Positions 6,471 through 12,443 of a stretch of 12,880 nt of DNA are shown one piece after another. The stretch lies in NCBI GenBank assembly GCA_013153655.1, contig JAADEB010000101.1, forward strand, positions 1 through 12,880. The letters are read 5' to 3'. Source of the stretch: Chlorobiota bacterium. GTDB taxonomy: Bacteria; Bacteroidota; Bacteroidia; Flavobacteriales; Flavobacteriaceae. The translations under genes were made by a program, and so were the position numbers. The stretch's first letter is position 1. Each line of letters opens with the position of its first letter. The notes beneath the pieces are model-generated. The model did no database searches. It was given only the letters and a program-made list of their open reading frames with translations, and was not told the origin of the DNA.

Positions 6471-7721
6471 ATGAACAAAAAACGAGTCGTCATAACGGGC
6501 ATGGGAGCATTGACTCCTATCGGGAATAATATGTCCGCTTTCAAGCAAAATTTGTTTGCGGGTAAGAGCGGCGCGGGTCCGATAACGAAGTTCGATGCTT
6601 CCGCCTTTAAGACTCGTTTTGCCTGTGAAGTAAAAGATTTCAACCCGGCGGATTTTCTAGATCGCGGCACCATTCGCAAGACCGATCATTTTATCCAATA
6701 CGCGTTGGTGGCTTCGGACGAAGCCATTGCCGATGCGGGTTTGGAAGAGGCGGCCGTCGACAAGGAGCGTGTGGGCGTGATCCTGGGATCCGGTATCGGG
6801 GGCTTGAATATTTTTCAAAAGGAAGTGGAAGGTTACATTGCCGGCGGGCGCCGTCCGCGGTTCAGTCCCTTCCTGATTCCCAAAATGATTCCCGACATGG
6901 CCTCGGGGCTGGTGTCCATCAAGTACGGATACACGGGTCCCAACTATGCCACCGTGTCGGCTTGCGCCACCTCGTCGCATGCGCTCATCGATGCTTATCA
7001 CCTGATATTGCTCGGTAAGGCGGATGTGATTGTAACGGGCGGCGCGGAATCGGCCATAACCGACGTGGGCGTGGGCGGATTCAGTTCCATGCGTGCCATT
7101 TCCACCCGCAACGACGATCCCGAAACCGCTTCGCGACCTTTCGACAAGGACCGAGACGGATTCGTCATGGGCGAAGGAGCGGGCGTGTTGGTGGTGGAAG
7201 ACTACGAACACGCCAAAAAACGCGGCGCCAAAATCTACGCCGAAATCGTGGGAGCGGGCCTCAATGCCGACGCTTACCACATGACGGCACCTCATCCCGA
7301 AGGCGAAGGAGCCGCCAAGGTGATGAAATTGGCCTTGCAGGACGCCGGCCTTCAACCCGCCGACATCGACTACATCAACGTGCACGGTACCTCCACACCG
7401 CTGGGCGACCTGGCCGAAGCCAAAGCCATCCTCAACGTGTTCGGCGAGGATGCTTACCGGCTCAACATCAGCTCCACCAAATCCATGACCGGCCACCTGC
7501 TGGGGGCCGCCGGTGCCGTGGAATCCATCGCTACCATTCTGGCTATCAACGAAAGCCTTATCCCTCCCACCATCAACCATTTTACCGACGATCCGGAAAT
7601 CGATCCCAAGCTGAATTTTACGTTCAACAAAGCTCAGGAACGGGAAGTGCGTTACGCCTTGAACAACACCTTCGGATTCGGCGGTCACAACACTTCGGTG
7701 ATTTTCAAGAAATTTGAATAA
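6471..7721 (+). CDS. fabF: 3-oxoacyl-[acyl-carrier-protein] synthase II
   Basis: A 416-residue beta-ketoacyl-ACP synthase of the KAS II type, condensing acyl-ACP with malonyl-ACP in fatty-acid elongation. The N terminus (VVITGMGALTPIGN, 6-19) is typical. The catalytic triad is Cys165 in VSACATSSHA, His305 in VHGTSTPLGD and His342 in TKSMTGHLLGAAGA. The supporting Lys337 and the C-terminal NNTFGFGGHN loop are also present. The thiolase-fold length is normal. It starts 7 bases after acpP. Its stop (7719-7721) overlaps the TTG start of rnc by 8 bases, so ribosomes probably pass from one to the other. FabB-like or type II PKS ketosynthase identity is less likely given the acpP-fabF-rnc context. 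Confidence 0.97.
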   Translation: MNKKRVVITGMGALTPIGNNMSAFKQNLFAGKSGAGPITKFDASAFKTRFACEVKDFNPADFLDRGTIRKTDHFIQYALVASDEAIADAGLEEAAVDKERVGVILGSGIGGLNIFQKEVEGYIAGGRRPRFSPFLIPKMIPDMASGLVSIKYGYTGPNYATVSACATSSHALIDAYHLILLGKADVIVTGGAESAITDVGVGGFSSMRAISTRNDDPETASRPFDKDRDGFVMGEGAGVLVVEDYEHAKKRGAKIYAEIVGAGLNADAYHMTAPHPEGEGAAKVMKLALQDAGLQPADIDYINVHGTSTPLGDLAEAKAILNVFGEDAYRLNISSTKSMTGHLLGAAGAVESIATILAINESLIPPTINHFTDDPEIDPKLNFTFNKAQEREVRYALNNTFGFGGHNTSVIFKKFE

Positions 7722-8463
7722 ATCGATTTTCCACAGGTTTTGGTCGCGCTTCAAGAGCAAACCGGAATCCGCTTCCGGCGAAGAAGAAGCCTTTCGCCAA
7801 CGCTTGAAAAAAATCCTGGGATTCGAACCCGGCGACATACGTTGGTACGAAAAAGCCTTTACCCATCCGAGCTTTAACCTGCGCGACCGCAAGGGAAATT
7901 CCTACAATTTCGAACGCTTGGAATTCCTTGGCGACTCGGTATTGTCGCTCATCATCGCCGATTATCTTTTTCGCAAATACCCGGAACGGAACGAGGGCGA
8001 ACTTACCGAAATCCGCGCCAAACTGGTAAGCCGGCGCCACCTGAACGAAATCGGCCGTAAGTGGCGGCTCCGTGATTTCCTGCCGAAACGCCACCGCGGA
8101 CAATACGGCCGCGATGTGGAAGGCAACCTGGTGGAAGCCTTGACCGGGGCGGTGTATATGGACCAAGGTTTCGAGCGGGCGCGGCAATTCGTGCTGGACC
8201 GTGTGATTCGTTCGGCGGTGAATATGCGCAAGATTCAACGCCAAATTTCGAGCTACAAGGGTTATATGATCGGCTGGGCACAAAAACGGCACAAGCGTTT
8301 TGCCTTTCGTACCCGGCCGGAAACCACGCGCGAGGGCCGCGAGATTTTCCACAGCGAATTCCTGATCGACGGCAAGACGGTAGGCCACGGCCGCAACATT
8401 TCGAAAAAGAAAGCCGAGGAATCGGCGGCGCGAAATGCCTACCGGCGTTTGGTGGGGAAATGA
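7714..8463 (+). CDS. rnc: Ribonuclease III
   Basis: A 249-residue double-strand-specific endoribonuclease that processes rRNA precursors and structured mRNAs. The RNase III domain covers about 25-170: THPSF (50-54), then NFERLEFLGDSVLS (65-78) with Glu67, Glu70 and Asp74 equivalent to E. coli Glu38, Glu41 and Asp45. The second catalytic helix reads EGNLVEALTGAVYMD (136-150): Glu141 matches the essential E. coli Glu117, but the residue matching Asp114 is Asn138. A double-stranded-RNA-binding domain occupies about 180-249, ending KKKAEESAARNAYRRL. The start is TTG 7714 because no ATG or GTG fits and the N-terminal length is then normal. It overlaps fabF by 8 bases. Position as third gene after acpP-fabF is conserved. 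A strong hairpin follows at 8516. Confidence 0.94.
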   Translation: MNKSIFHRFWSRFKSKPESASGEEEAFRQRLKKILGFEPGDIRWYEKAFTHPSFNLRDRKGNSYNFERLEFLGDSVLSLIIADYLFRKYPERNEGELTEIRAKLVSRRHLNEIGRKWRLRDFLPKRHRGQYGRDVEGNLVEALTGAVYMDQGFERARQFVLDRVIRSAVNMRKIQRQISSYKGYMIGWAQKRHKRFAFRTRPETTREGREIFHSEFLIDGKTVGHGRNISKKKAEESAARNAYRRLVGK

Positions 8464-8515
8464 ATACAAATTGTTAAGCTGTTTGTTACCTATTCTCAAT
8501 AAATTCTACATGAAA

Positions 8516-8540
8516 GGCGCCGCCCCGAAGGGGCGGCGCC
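8516..8540. terminator. Hairpin between convergent rnc and blaR1-like genes
   Basis: A perfect 11-base-pair G+C-only stem (8516-8526 with 8530-8540) closed by the loop GAA lies 52 bases after the rnc stop and 29 bases beyond the stop of the minus-strand gene. There is no T run after it on the plus strand. On the minus strand it is followed by TTTCATG, a weak U tract. The stability and the convergent location suggest a bidirectional terminator or an RNA-end stabiliser. Confidence 0.68.
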
Positions 8541-8569
8541 AATCCTGAAAAAGAATAATACACCTTAAT

Positions 8570-10012
8570 CTACTTGACACGTACAAAAATAGGTAGGGTA
8601 TAAGTAATTTCCACCGGTTGTCCGTTTCGTGTGGCCGGTTGCATATGCGGCAGCATTTCGACTACCCGTAATACCTCTTGTTTTGCTTTTTCGGACGGTG
8701 CTTGAATACGGATAACTTTCGCATTTCCGTCCTCATCGATTTTGAAAACAACCAGAATTTTTATCAAATCTCCTTTTTTTCCGGTGGACTCCAATAATTT
8801 TCTATCCAAATGTTCAACAAAAAAATTCGATATCTTTTCCGAAAAACATTTGCGCAAACCGGTATTGTCTTCACTTTCGCAACCGGGATAAACGGCAAAT
8901 TTCATATCGTCATTTCCCGTGTCCTGCCTGGAAACAGGGTTTACTATCGTATCTATTACAAATGTGGATGCTCTACCATCGGATAGTTTATTTGATAACT
9001 CTTCCGGGGTGCGATAGTAGCGGTATTTTTTCCCGTCTTTTGTAATAATCCGGATAAAATTGGCTTTTCGATCGATTTGGATTTTGTCCAATTGGCCATT
9101 TTTTACCAATTCTTCCAACTGTTCGTCATTGATAACGGTTTCGCTCATGGGAGCGGGACTATTCTTACAGGCCTGAATGCCTGCGGCGATCAACAGCACG
9201 ACCAGACCCAGGATAAGCCATTCGGCCAGGGCGCGCATCACGGAGGTGTTTTGTTGGTGCATCATAACGCGTTGTTTTAAGTGTTTATGAATAAAAAAGG
9301 AATTGACAAAGCGGAAATCCGGCATGCGAAAAGTCTCTTGCAGCACGGCGTTGAAATAGGTTTCGGCTCCCAAACGTTGCACCATTACGGCATCGGCGGT
9401 GTACTCGTGAACCAACTTCAATTCGCGACGAAAGAACCGCCAAAACGGATCGAACCAAAACAGAATTTTGAGTATTTCCAGATAAAGCAAATCCCAACTG
9501 TGGCGGTGGCGGATATGTACCCGCTCATGCTGGATGATATGGCGTCCCAATTCGGTGCCGTAGAGGCGGCGGTCCATGAAAATGTAGCGCAGGAACGAAA
9601 AAGCTTCATGGGGCGAAGGCAACAACACCACACGGTAGCCGGGAAAATCCAACACGGGATTCCGGCGGATCATCCTGCGCAGGCGCAACAAATAACGAAC
9701 AAAAAACCATAGGGACACCGCCACACCCAAGGCATAGAGAAGCCACCAAGGCGAAAGGGCCGTAGGCGCAGGCACGGCGGTTTCCTTCGCGGGCACCAAA
9801 CCGTCCAATAGCACCACCGGCAAATGTACCGTCCAGCGCTCCACGGACGCGGGTACCGGCCAACGCATCAGAGGCAACACGAAGGACAAAGCCGGTGTCA
9901 GGAGCAGGTAGAGGCGGTTGAACCTAAAAAAGGTTTCGCGCCTGAGCAGCAGGCGATACAACAGCAGAAAAACGGCCTGCCAAAACAATACTTCCAATAT
10001 GTAAGCCGTCAT
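8570..10012 (-). CDS. BlaR1-like M56 metallopeptidase with C-terminal TonB-like domain
   Basis: A 480-residue inner-membrane sensor/peptidase paired with a BlaI-type repressor. Helices lie near 3-22, 32-48, 88-108 and 263-281. The M56 zinc site is HERVH (162-166, HExxH) with the downstream glutamate in HEYTADA (202-208), the gluzincin pattern of BlaR1/MecR1. By analogy it would cleave the repressor, or trigger its cleavage, on an envelope signal. The segment after helix 4 is not a penicillin-binding sensor domain: no SxxK-containing beta-lactamase fold is visible. It has a roughly 60-residue lysine-rich linker domain, then a TonB-type C-terminal domain (about 372-480) with YPGCE, a paired CF (Cys378, Cys389) and VVFKIDEDGNAKVIRI. 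The ligand is therefore unlikely to be a beta-lactam bound directly. The start overlaps the repressor stop (ATGA). The stop is TAG. Confidence 0.88.
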   Translation of the reverse strand: MTAYILEVLFWQAVFLLLYRLLLRRETFFRFNRLYLLLTPALSFVLPLMRWPVPASVERWTVHLPVVLLDGLVPAKETAVPAPTALSPWWLLYALGVAVSLWFFVRYLLRLRRMIRRNPVLDFPGYRVVLLPSPHEAFSFLRYIFMDRRLYGTELGRHIIQHERVHIRHRHSWDLLYLEILKILFWFDPFWRFFRRELKLVHEYTADAVMVQRLGAETYFNAVLQETFRMPDFRFVNSFFIHKHLKQRVMMHQQNTSVMRALAEWLILGLVVLLIAAGIQACKNSPAPMSETVINDEQLEELVKNGQLDKIQIDRKANFIRIITKDGKKYRYYRTPEELSNKLSDGRASTFVIDTIVNPVSRQDTGNDDMKFAVYPGCESEDNTGLRKCFSEKISNFFVEHLDRKLLESTGKKGDLIKILVVFKIDEDGNAKVIRIQAPSEKAKQEVLRVVEMLPHMQPATRNGQPVEITYTLPIFVRVK

Positions 10013-10374
10013 GATGTGCGTTTTTGGCGAAGTTCGTTGAGGATTTCTTCCAGTTCATGCACGTCCAAATCCTCTTGGCGGGCAAAAAACGATACCAGGT
10101 TCTTAAACGAGCCGTCGAAATAATGATTGACCAGGTTGCGCAGGCTGAAACGGGTGTATTCCTCCTTGCGGACCAAGGGATAATACACATAACCGCGTCC
10201 CTGTTTTTCGTGGCTCACAAAACCTTTGTTTTCCAATATCCGCACAATGGTCGAAACCGTGTTGACGGCCGGCTTGGGATCGGGCATGCGCTCGCGGATT
10301 TGCTTTACGCTTGCCTTACCCAATTCCCACAGGATGCGGATGATTTGTTCTTCGGCACGAGTGAGTGTTTTCAT
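10009..10374 (-). CDS. BlaI/MecI/CopY-family transcriptional repressor
   Basis: A 121-residue winged-helix repressor. The N-terminal DNA-binding domain (1-75) has the family signature LTRAEEQIIRILWELGKASVKQI, then NTVSTIVRILENKGFV with the recognition helix and the wing QGRGYVYYPLV. The C-terminal helices (about 76-121) match the BlaI dimerisation region, where the partner peptidase would cut. I chose the ATG at 10374 over an in-frame ATG at 10407. MKTLTRAEE begins exactly where family homology starts, and the upstream ATG falls on or before the predicted transcription start. The stop overlaps the peptidase gene start by four bases. A -7 box and two palindromes sit directly upstream, implying autoregulation. 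Resistance to beta-lactams cannot be inferred: such pairs control many targets in Bacteroidota. Confidence 0.92.
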   Translation of the reverse strand: MKTLTRAEEQIIRILWELGKASVKQIRERMPDPKPAVNTVSTIVRILENKGFVSHEKQGRGYVYYPLVRKEEYTRFSLRNLVNHYFDGSFKNLVSFFARQEDLDVHELEEILNELRQKRTS

Positions 10375-10396
10375 AATCGAAAGATTTATTTCGATA

Positions 10397-10404
10397 CAAA
10401 TATA
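10397..10404 (-). promoter_or_regulatory. -7 promoter box of the blaI/blaR1-like operon
   Basis: Read on the minus strand this is TATATTTG, an exact TAnnTTTG match. The predicted start is near 10392, giving a leader of about 18 bases to the ATG at 10374. No TTTG -33 element is found at the usual spacing; the place it would occupy is covered by the palindromic repeats described separately. Confidence 0.65.
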
Positions 10405-10405
10405 C

Positions 10406-10437
10406 AACTAATTTTTTAATTAAACTAATTTTTTAGT
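10406..10437. promoter_or_regulatory. Candidate operator: two tandem ACTAA-TTAGT palindromes
   Basis: A 13-base perfect direct repeat, AACTAATTTTTTA, occurs at 10406-10418 and 10423-10435, 17 bases apart. The second copy lies in the perfect palindrome ACTAA-tttt-TTAGT (10424-10437). The first lies in the same palindrome with one mismatch, ACTAA-tttt-TTAAT (10407-10420). The pair abuts the -7 box of the repressor operon and covers the -33 region, the expected place for a BlaI-type dimer to block polymerase. Binding is inferred from position and symmetry. Confidence 0.6.
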
Positions 10438-10440
10438 CAA

Positions 10441-10601
10441 ATTTATTTCAAAGGCTTTTATTCCGAAGTAAACGAAAAGGTTTAAAACCGGAATGGACGC
10501 TTGGGATTGGGGCGGGTGGTATGTTTTTTTAATTTCTTAAAGGGAAAAAGCACGTTATGTTGCTTATCACGGTTTTTTAGTAAATTCACAAATAAAACGA
10601 G
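10441..10601. other. Divergent intergenic region between blaI-like and CDI-immunity-like genes
   Basis: No credible coding frame is seen here. It contains a G-rich patch (about 10503-10519), then A/T-rich sequence. A weak plus-strand promoter for the 10602 gene may be formed by TTG at 10560-10562 and TAAATTCA at 10581-10588, 18 bases apart. The second element matches the -7 consensus at only two of its last four positions, so this is tentative. Nothing else is evident. Confidence 0.35.
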
Positions 10602-11048
10602 ATGTTGAAAGAAAAAAAGTCATGGGCACAAATTACAAGGAAGCAATGGGAAGGAGAAATTCCCACTCCGGATAATTCTTCATATGTCATTTATAATTTT
10701 TATCGCTTACATGATTTGCCGTTAAACAAATACACTATTGAGGATGTTTATTTTATGTTAAACCAAAATGAATTACCGGACATTTTAATTCCGTTTGTAC
10801 TCGATTATTTGGACAAAAAGGATATTTATATCGAAGCAAAATACTATGAAGGAGATTTGTTTAACAGCATACTTACCGGTAAATGCGACTTTTGGGAAAG
10901 CGATAAGGCTCAAAAACATATACCTAAACTAAAAAAGCTGATTCAAGCATATGAAAATTATGATTATACGAATAAAAATATTTATTCCGTTTCGCGAAAA
11001 ACACTCGAAAAATCCATTCATCAAATAAAAGATTGTTTAAAGCTTTAA
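10602..11048 (+). CDS. Putative CDI immunity protein (CdiI_2-like), orphan
   Basis: A 148-residue soluble protein without signal peptide or membrane helix. Its pattern matches contact-dependent growth inhibition immunity proteins as I know them: an aromatic/basic N terminus (W8, W16), SYVIYNFYRLHDLPLNKYTIED (27-48), a helix with FMLNQN (51-56), LIPFVLDYLDKKD (62-74), and the landmark YYEGDLFNSIL followed by FW (81-98). Such proteins bind and neutralise a cognate toxin in the cytoplasm. No CdiA/Rhs/polymorphic toxin is adjacent, so it would be an orphan or one whose toxin was lost. The gene is far more A+T rich than its neighbours: two 60-base stretches I counted (10681-10740, 10801-10860) are about 27-28% G+C, against about 55% in a lipA stretch. 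This suggests recent acquisition. Family assignment is from memory of the motif, without a search. Confidence 0.68.
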   Translation: MLKEKKSWAQITRKQWEGEIPTPDNSSYVIYNFYRLHDLPLNKYTIEDVYFMLNQNELPDILIPFVLDYLDKKDIYIEAKYYEGDLFNSILTGKCDFWESDKAQKHIPKLKKLIQAYENYDYTNKNIYSVSRKTLEKSIHQIKDCLKL

Positions 11049-11081
11049 TTTGTCTATACGTTACTTTGATTTTATTATTTT

Positions 11082-11099
11082 AGAAAAATCACTTTTTCT
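11082..11099. terminator. Weak A/T-rich hairpin between convergent genes
   Basis: AGAAAAA (11082-11088) and TTTTTCT (11093-11099) can form a seven-base-pair stem with the loop TCAC, 33 bases after the stop of the immunity-like gene and before the end of the minus-strand membrane gene. The near absence of G:C pairs makes the structure weak. A role as a terminator is a guess from its location between converging genes. Confidence 0.35.
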
Positions 11100-11153
11100 T
11101 TGATTTCCAAATAAAAATGGAGTGGTATTTACAGGACACAATATACCTATCTT

Positions 11154-12143
11154 TTACATGTAATAATCCTCCGCCGGAATTCCGGATTCTTGCAGGGCTT
11201 GGATTAAAGCTTGGCGTTGCTTTTCCGGGATGCCTTCCGTTACCAAACAATGCGGGCGAAAATCCGAGGTAAAAACAGCCATTAACAGATATCCTCTTCC
11301 GAAAGTACGCCAACCTATAAAACGAATGGTCTCCAAAGGATATATTTTCGGTTTGCGAAGAAACAGGAGATGACGAATGACCAAAAAACGGGGAGAAAGG
11401 CCGAAATACCAAAAATTTTTCCAGAAAATGAAATAAGTAAAAACCGTCATAAGGAATGCTTCAATCATTTCTTTGACAAAAGAACGGGGTGAGTCGCCGG
11501 CTTGAATAAACAAATAAAGGAAGACCGCAAAAAAGATCCATGAAATGATATGTTCGAAGGAAGTATAAGTGCGTCCATAATAAGTAAAAGGTTCTCCCGG
11601 CGGAATTTTTTTCGGAAATCCTTTTATTACGTACGGGCGAAAGGGTTTACCTTGTTTTCTCTGCTCGATAAATTGCTTGATCATCCACAAATTGGTATAA
11701 TAAAAATCGGGAAAGAAGCGCTGCGTGCCATCCCGGAAATACATTCGTATACCATAAAGTTTAAAAAAGGGACTACAAGAGAGTTCTTCATGTGCAAAAT
11801 ATTCCCATTCGGTCAGCTCGTTTAAATGATAATGTGCATGCCGAAATATCAACCGGTCATGTGTAGTGTCCACTCGTAAGCCGGGAACAGACCGGTACAT
11901 ACATTTGAGAAAGCGATAATATATATACAAAATGCCGATACCCATAAGCAACCAAGCCAATCCGGCCAGGAAAATATGGGGAAAGGTATGCCGGGCCATC
12001 CAAAACGGAATAACCGCATAAGCCAAAACAAACGGAATAAAAATAATCATATAGGTATAAAACCTGAACGGATGCCTTTGTAATTCCAAAACGGGTCCCG
12101 TTGCAGGCAAATACTCGATTCGGTAATTTGGATGAAAGGACAT
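11154..12143 (-). CDS. Membrane protein with two PH-like domains (internal duplication)
   Basis: A 329-residue inner-membrane protein of unknown function. The layout reads as a repeated unit. Helices at about 29-48 and 55-77 are followed by a soluble domain (88-162) beginning LRVDTTHDRLIFRHA and ending in the helix NLWMIKQFIEQRKQG. Helices at about 197-214 and 224-244 are followed by a second soluble domain (248-325) beginning FGLSPRFLVIRHLLFL, with YPLETIRFIGW, and ending in the helix KQRQALIQALQESGI. Two helices plus a strand-rich domain closed by one helix is the arrangement of bacterial PH-like (DUF304/bPH-type) membrane proteins. I infer the fold from pattern only. The gene is less G+C-rich than the core genes. 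The ATG at 12143 sits five bases from an exact -7 box, so the message may be leaderless. Confidence 0.72.
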   Translation of the reverse strand: MSFHPNYRIEYLPATGPVLELQRHPFRFYTYMIIFIPFVLAYAVIPFWMARHTFPHIFLAGLAWLLMGIGILYIYYRFLKCMYRSVPGLRVDTTHDRLIFRHAHYHLNELTEWEYFAHEELSCSPFFKLYGIRMYFRDGTQRFFPDFYYTNLWMIKQFIEQRKQGKPFRPYVIKGFPKKIPPGEPFTYYGRTYTSFEHIISWIFFAVFLYLFIQAGDSPRSFVKEMIEAFLMTVFTYFIFWKNFWYFGLSPRFLVIRHLLFLRKPKIYPLETIRFIGWRTFGRGYLLMAVFTSDFRPHCLVTEGIPEKQRQALIQALQESGIPAEDYYM

Positions 12144-12147
12144 ATAA

Positions 12148-12155
12148 CAAAATTA
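12148..12155 (-). promoter_or_regulatory. -7 promoter box giving a possibly leaderless mRNA
   Basis: On the minus strand this reads TAATTTTG, an exact TAnnTTTG match. The usual start distance places transcription initiation at about 12143-12144, on the ATG itself. No -33 TTTG is seen at normal spacing. If it is real, the membrane-protein mRNA has no leader. Confidence 0.5.
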
Positions 12156-12346
12156 CATATAAAACAACATTTTTTCTTACGGAGCGGTTAAATTTCCCGT
12201 TATAACACCGTTGTTTCTCCCGGAAATGGGCGAAGTTGTATTATCTTGGTTTTACTTTTTGTTAAAACCGTTTATCGAAAACAAGATTCCCGGGCGCTTG
12301 GTTCTTTATACAAGCAGATAGCCGTATTAATCTTCGGAGGGATAGC

Positions 12347-12360
12347 ACCGGTCACCGGTC
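12347..12360. repeat. Tandem heptamer ACCGGTC x2
   Basis: Two perfect tandem copies of ACCGGTC (12347-12353, 12354-12360) place two self-complementary ACCGGT hexamers one base apart. The whole is therefore nearly symmetrical and could fold or bind a dimeric protein. It lies about 85 bases beyond the iorB stop, in non-coding sequence. The purpose is unknown, and chance is possible for so short a repeat. Confidence 0.4.
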
Positions 12361-12443
12361 ATCCGTCAAAAAAACCGCACTTTAACCTTTCTCCTTTGAC
12401 CTTTTCCCTCATTGATGCACGGTTTAGGACAATTTGCCGTGAA

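Larger units (their letters stand above)
12144..12443. other. 300-base intergenic region between iorB and the membrane-PH gene
   Basis: No convincing coding frame lies here. Besides the -7 box at 12148 it holds a perfect seven-base-pair hairpin (GGTTTTA 12248-12254 with TAAAACC 12263-12269, eight-base loop) and the palindrome GTTATAAC at 12199-12206. It also holds a tandem ACCGGTC pair at 12347-12360. Downstream of iorB on the minus strand, CGGTTTTTTT (about 12377-12368) gives a T run that can pair distantly with AAACCG (12425-12420). That is a poor candidate terminator because of its loop of about 42 bases. Confidence 0.4.

Noticed and set aside
6657..7892. Long minus-strand open frame opposite fabF and rnc
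   Set aside because: It is antisense to genes with complete catalytic motifs, so a codon-bias artefact.
10375..10407. Upstream in-frame ATG extending the BlaI-like repressor by 11 residues
   Set aside because: The extension overlaps the -7 box and precedes the predicted transcription start. The family N terminus matches the ATG at 10374.
10503..10519. G-rich patch resembling a G-quadruplex
   Set aside because: There are only three runs of three or more G plus one GG, so the standard four-run motif is not met.
11064..11106. Direct repeat CTTTGATTT at 11064-11072 and 11098-11106
   Set aside because: It is a nine-base A/T-rich match in low-complexity sequence, expected by chance, with no link to a mobile element.
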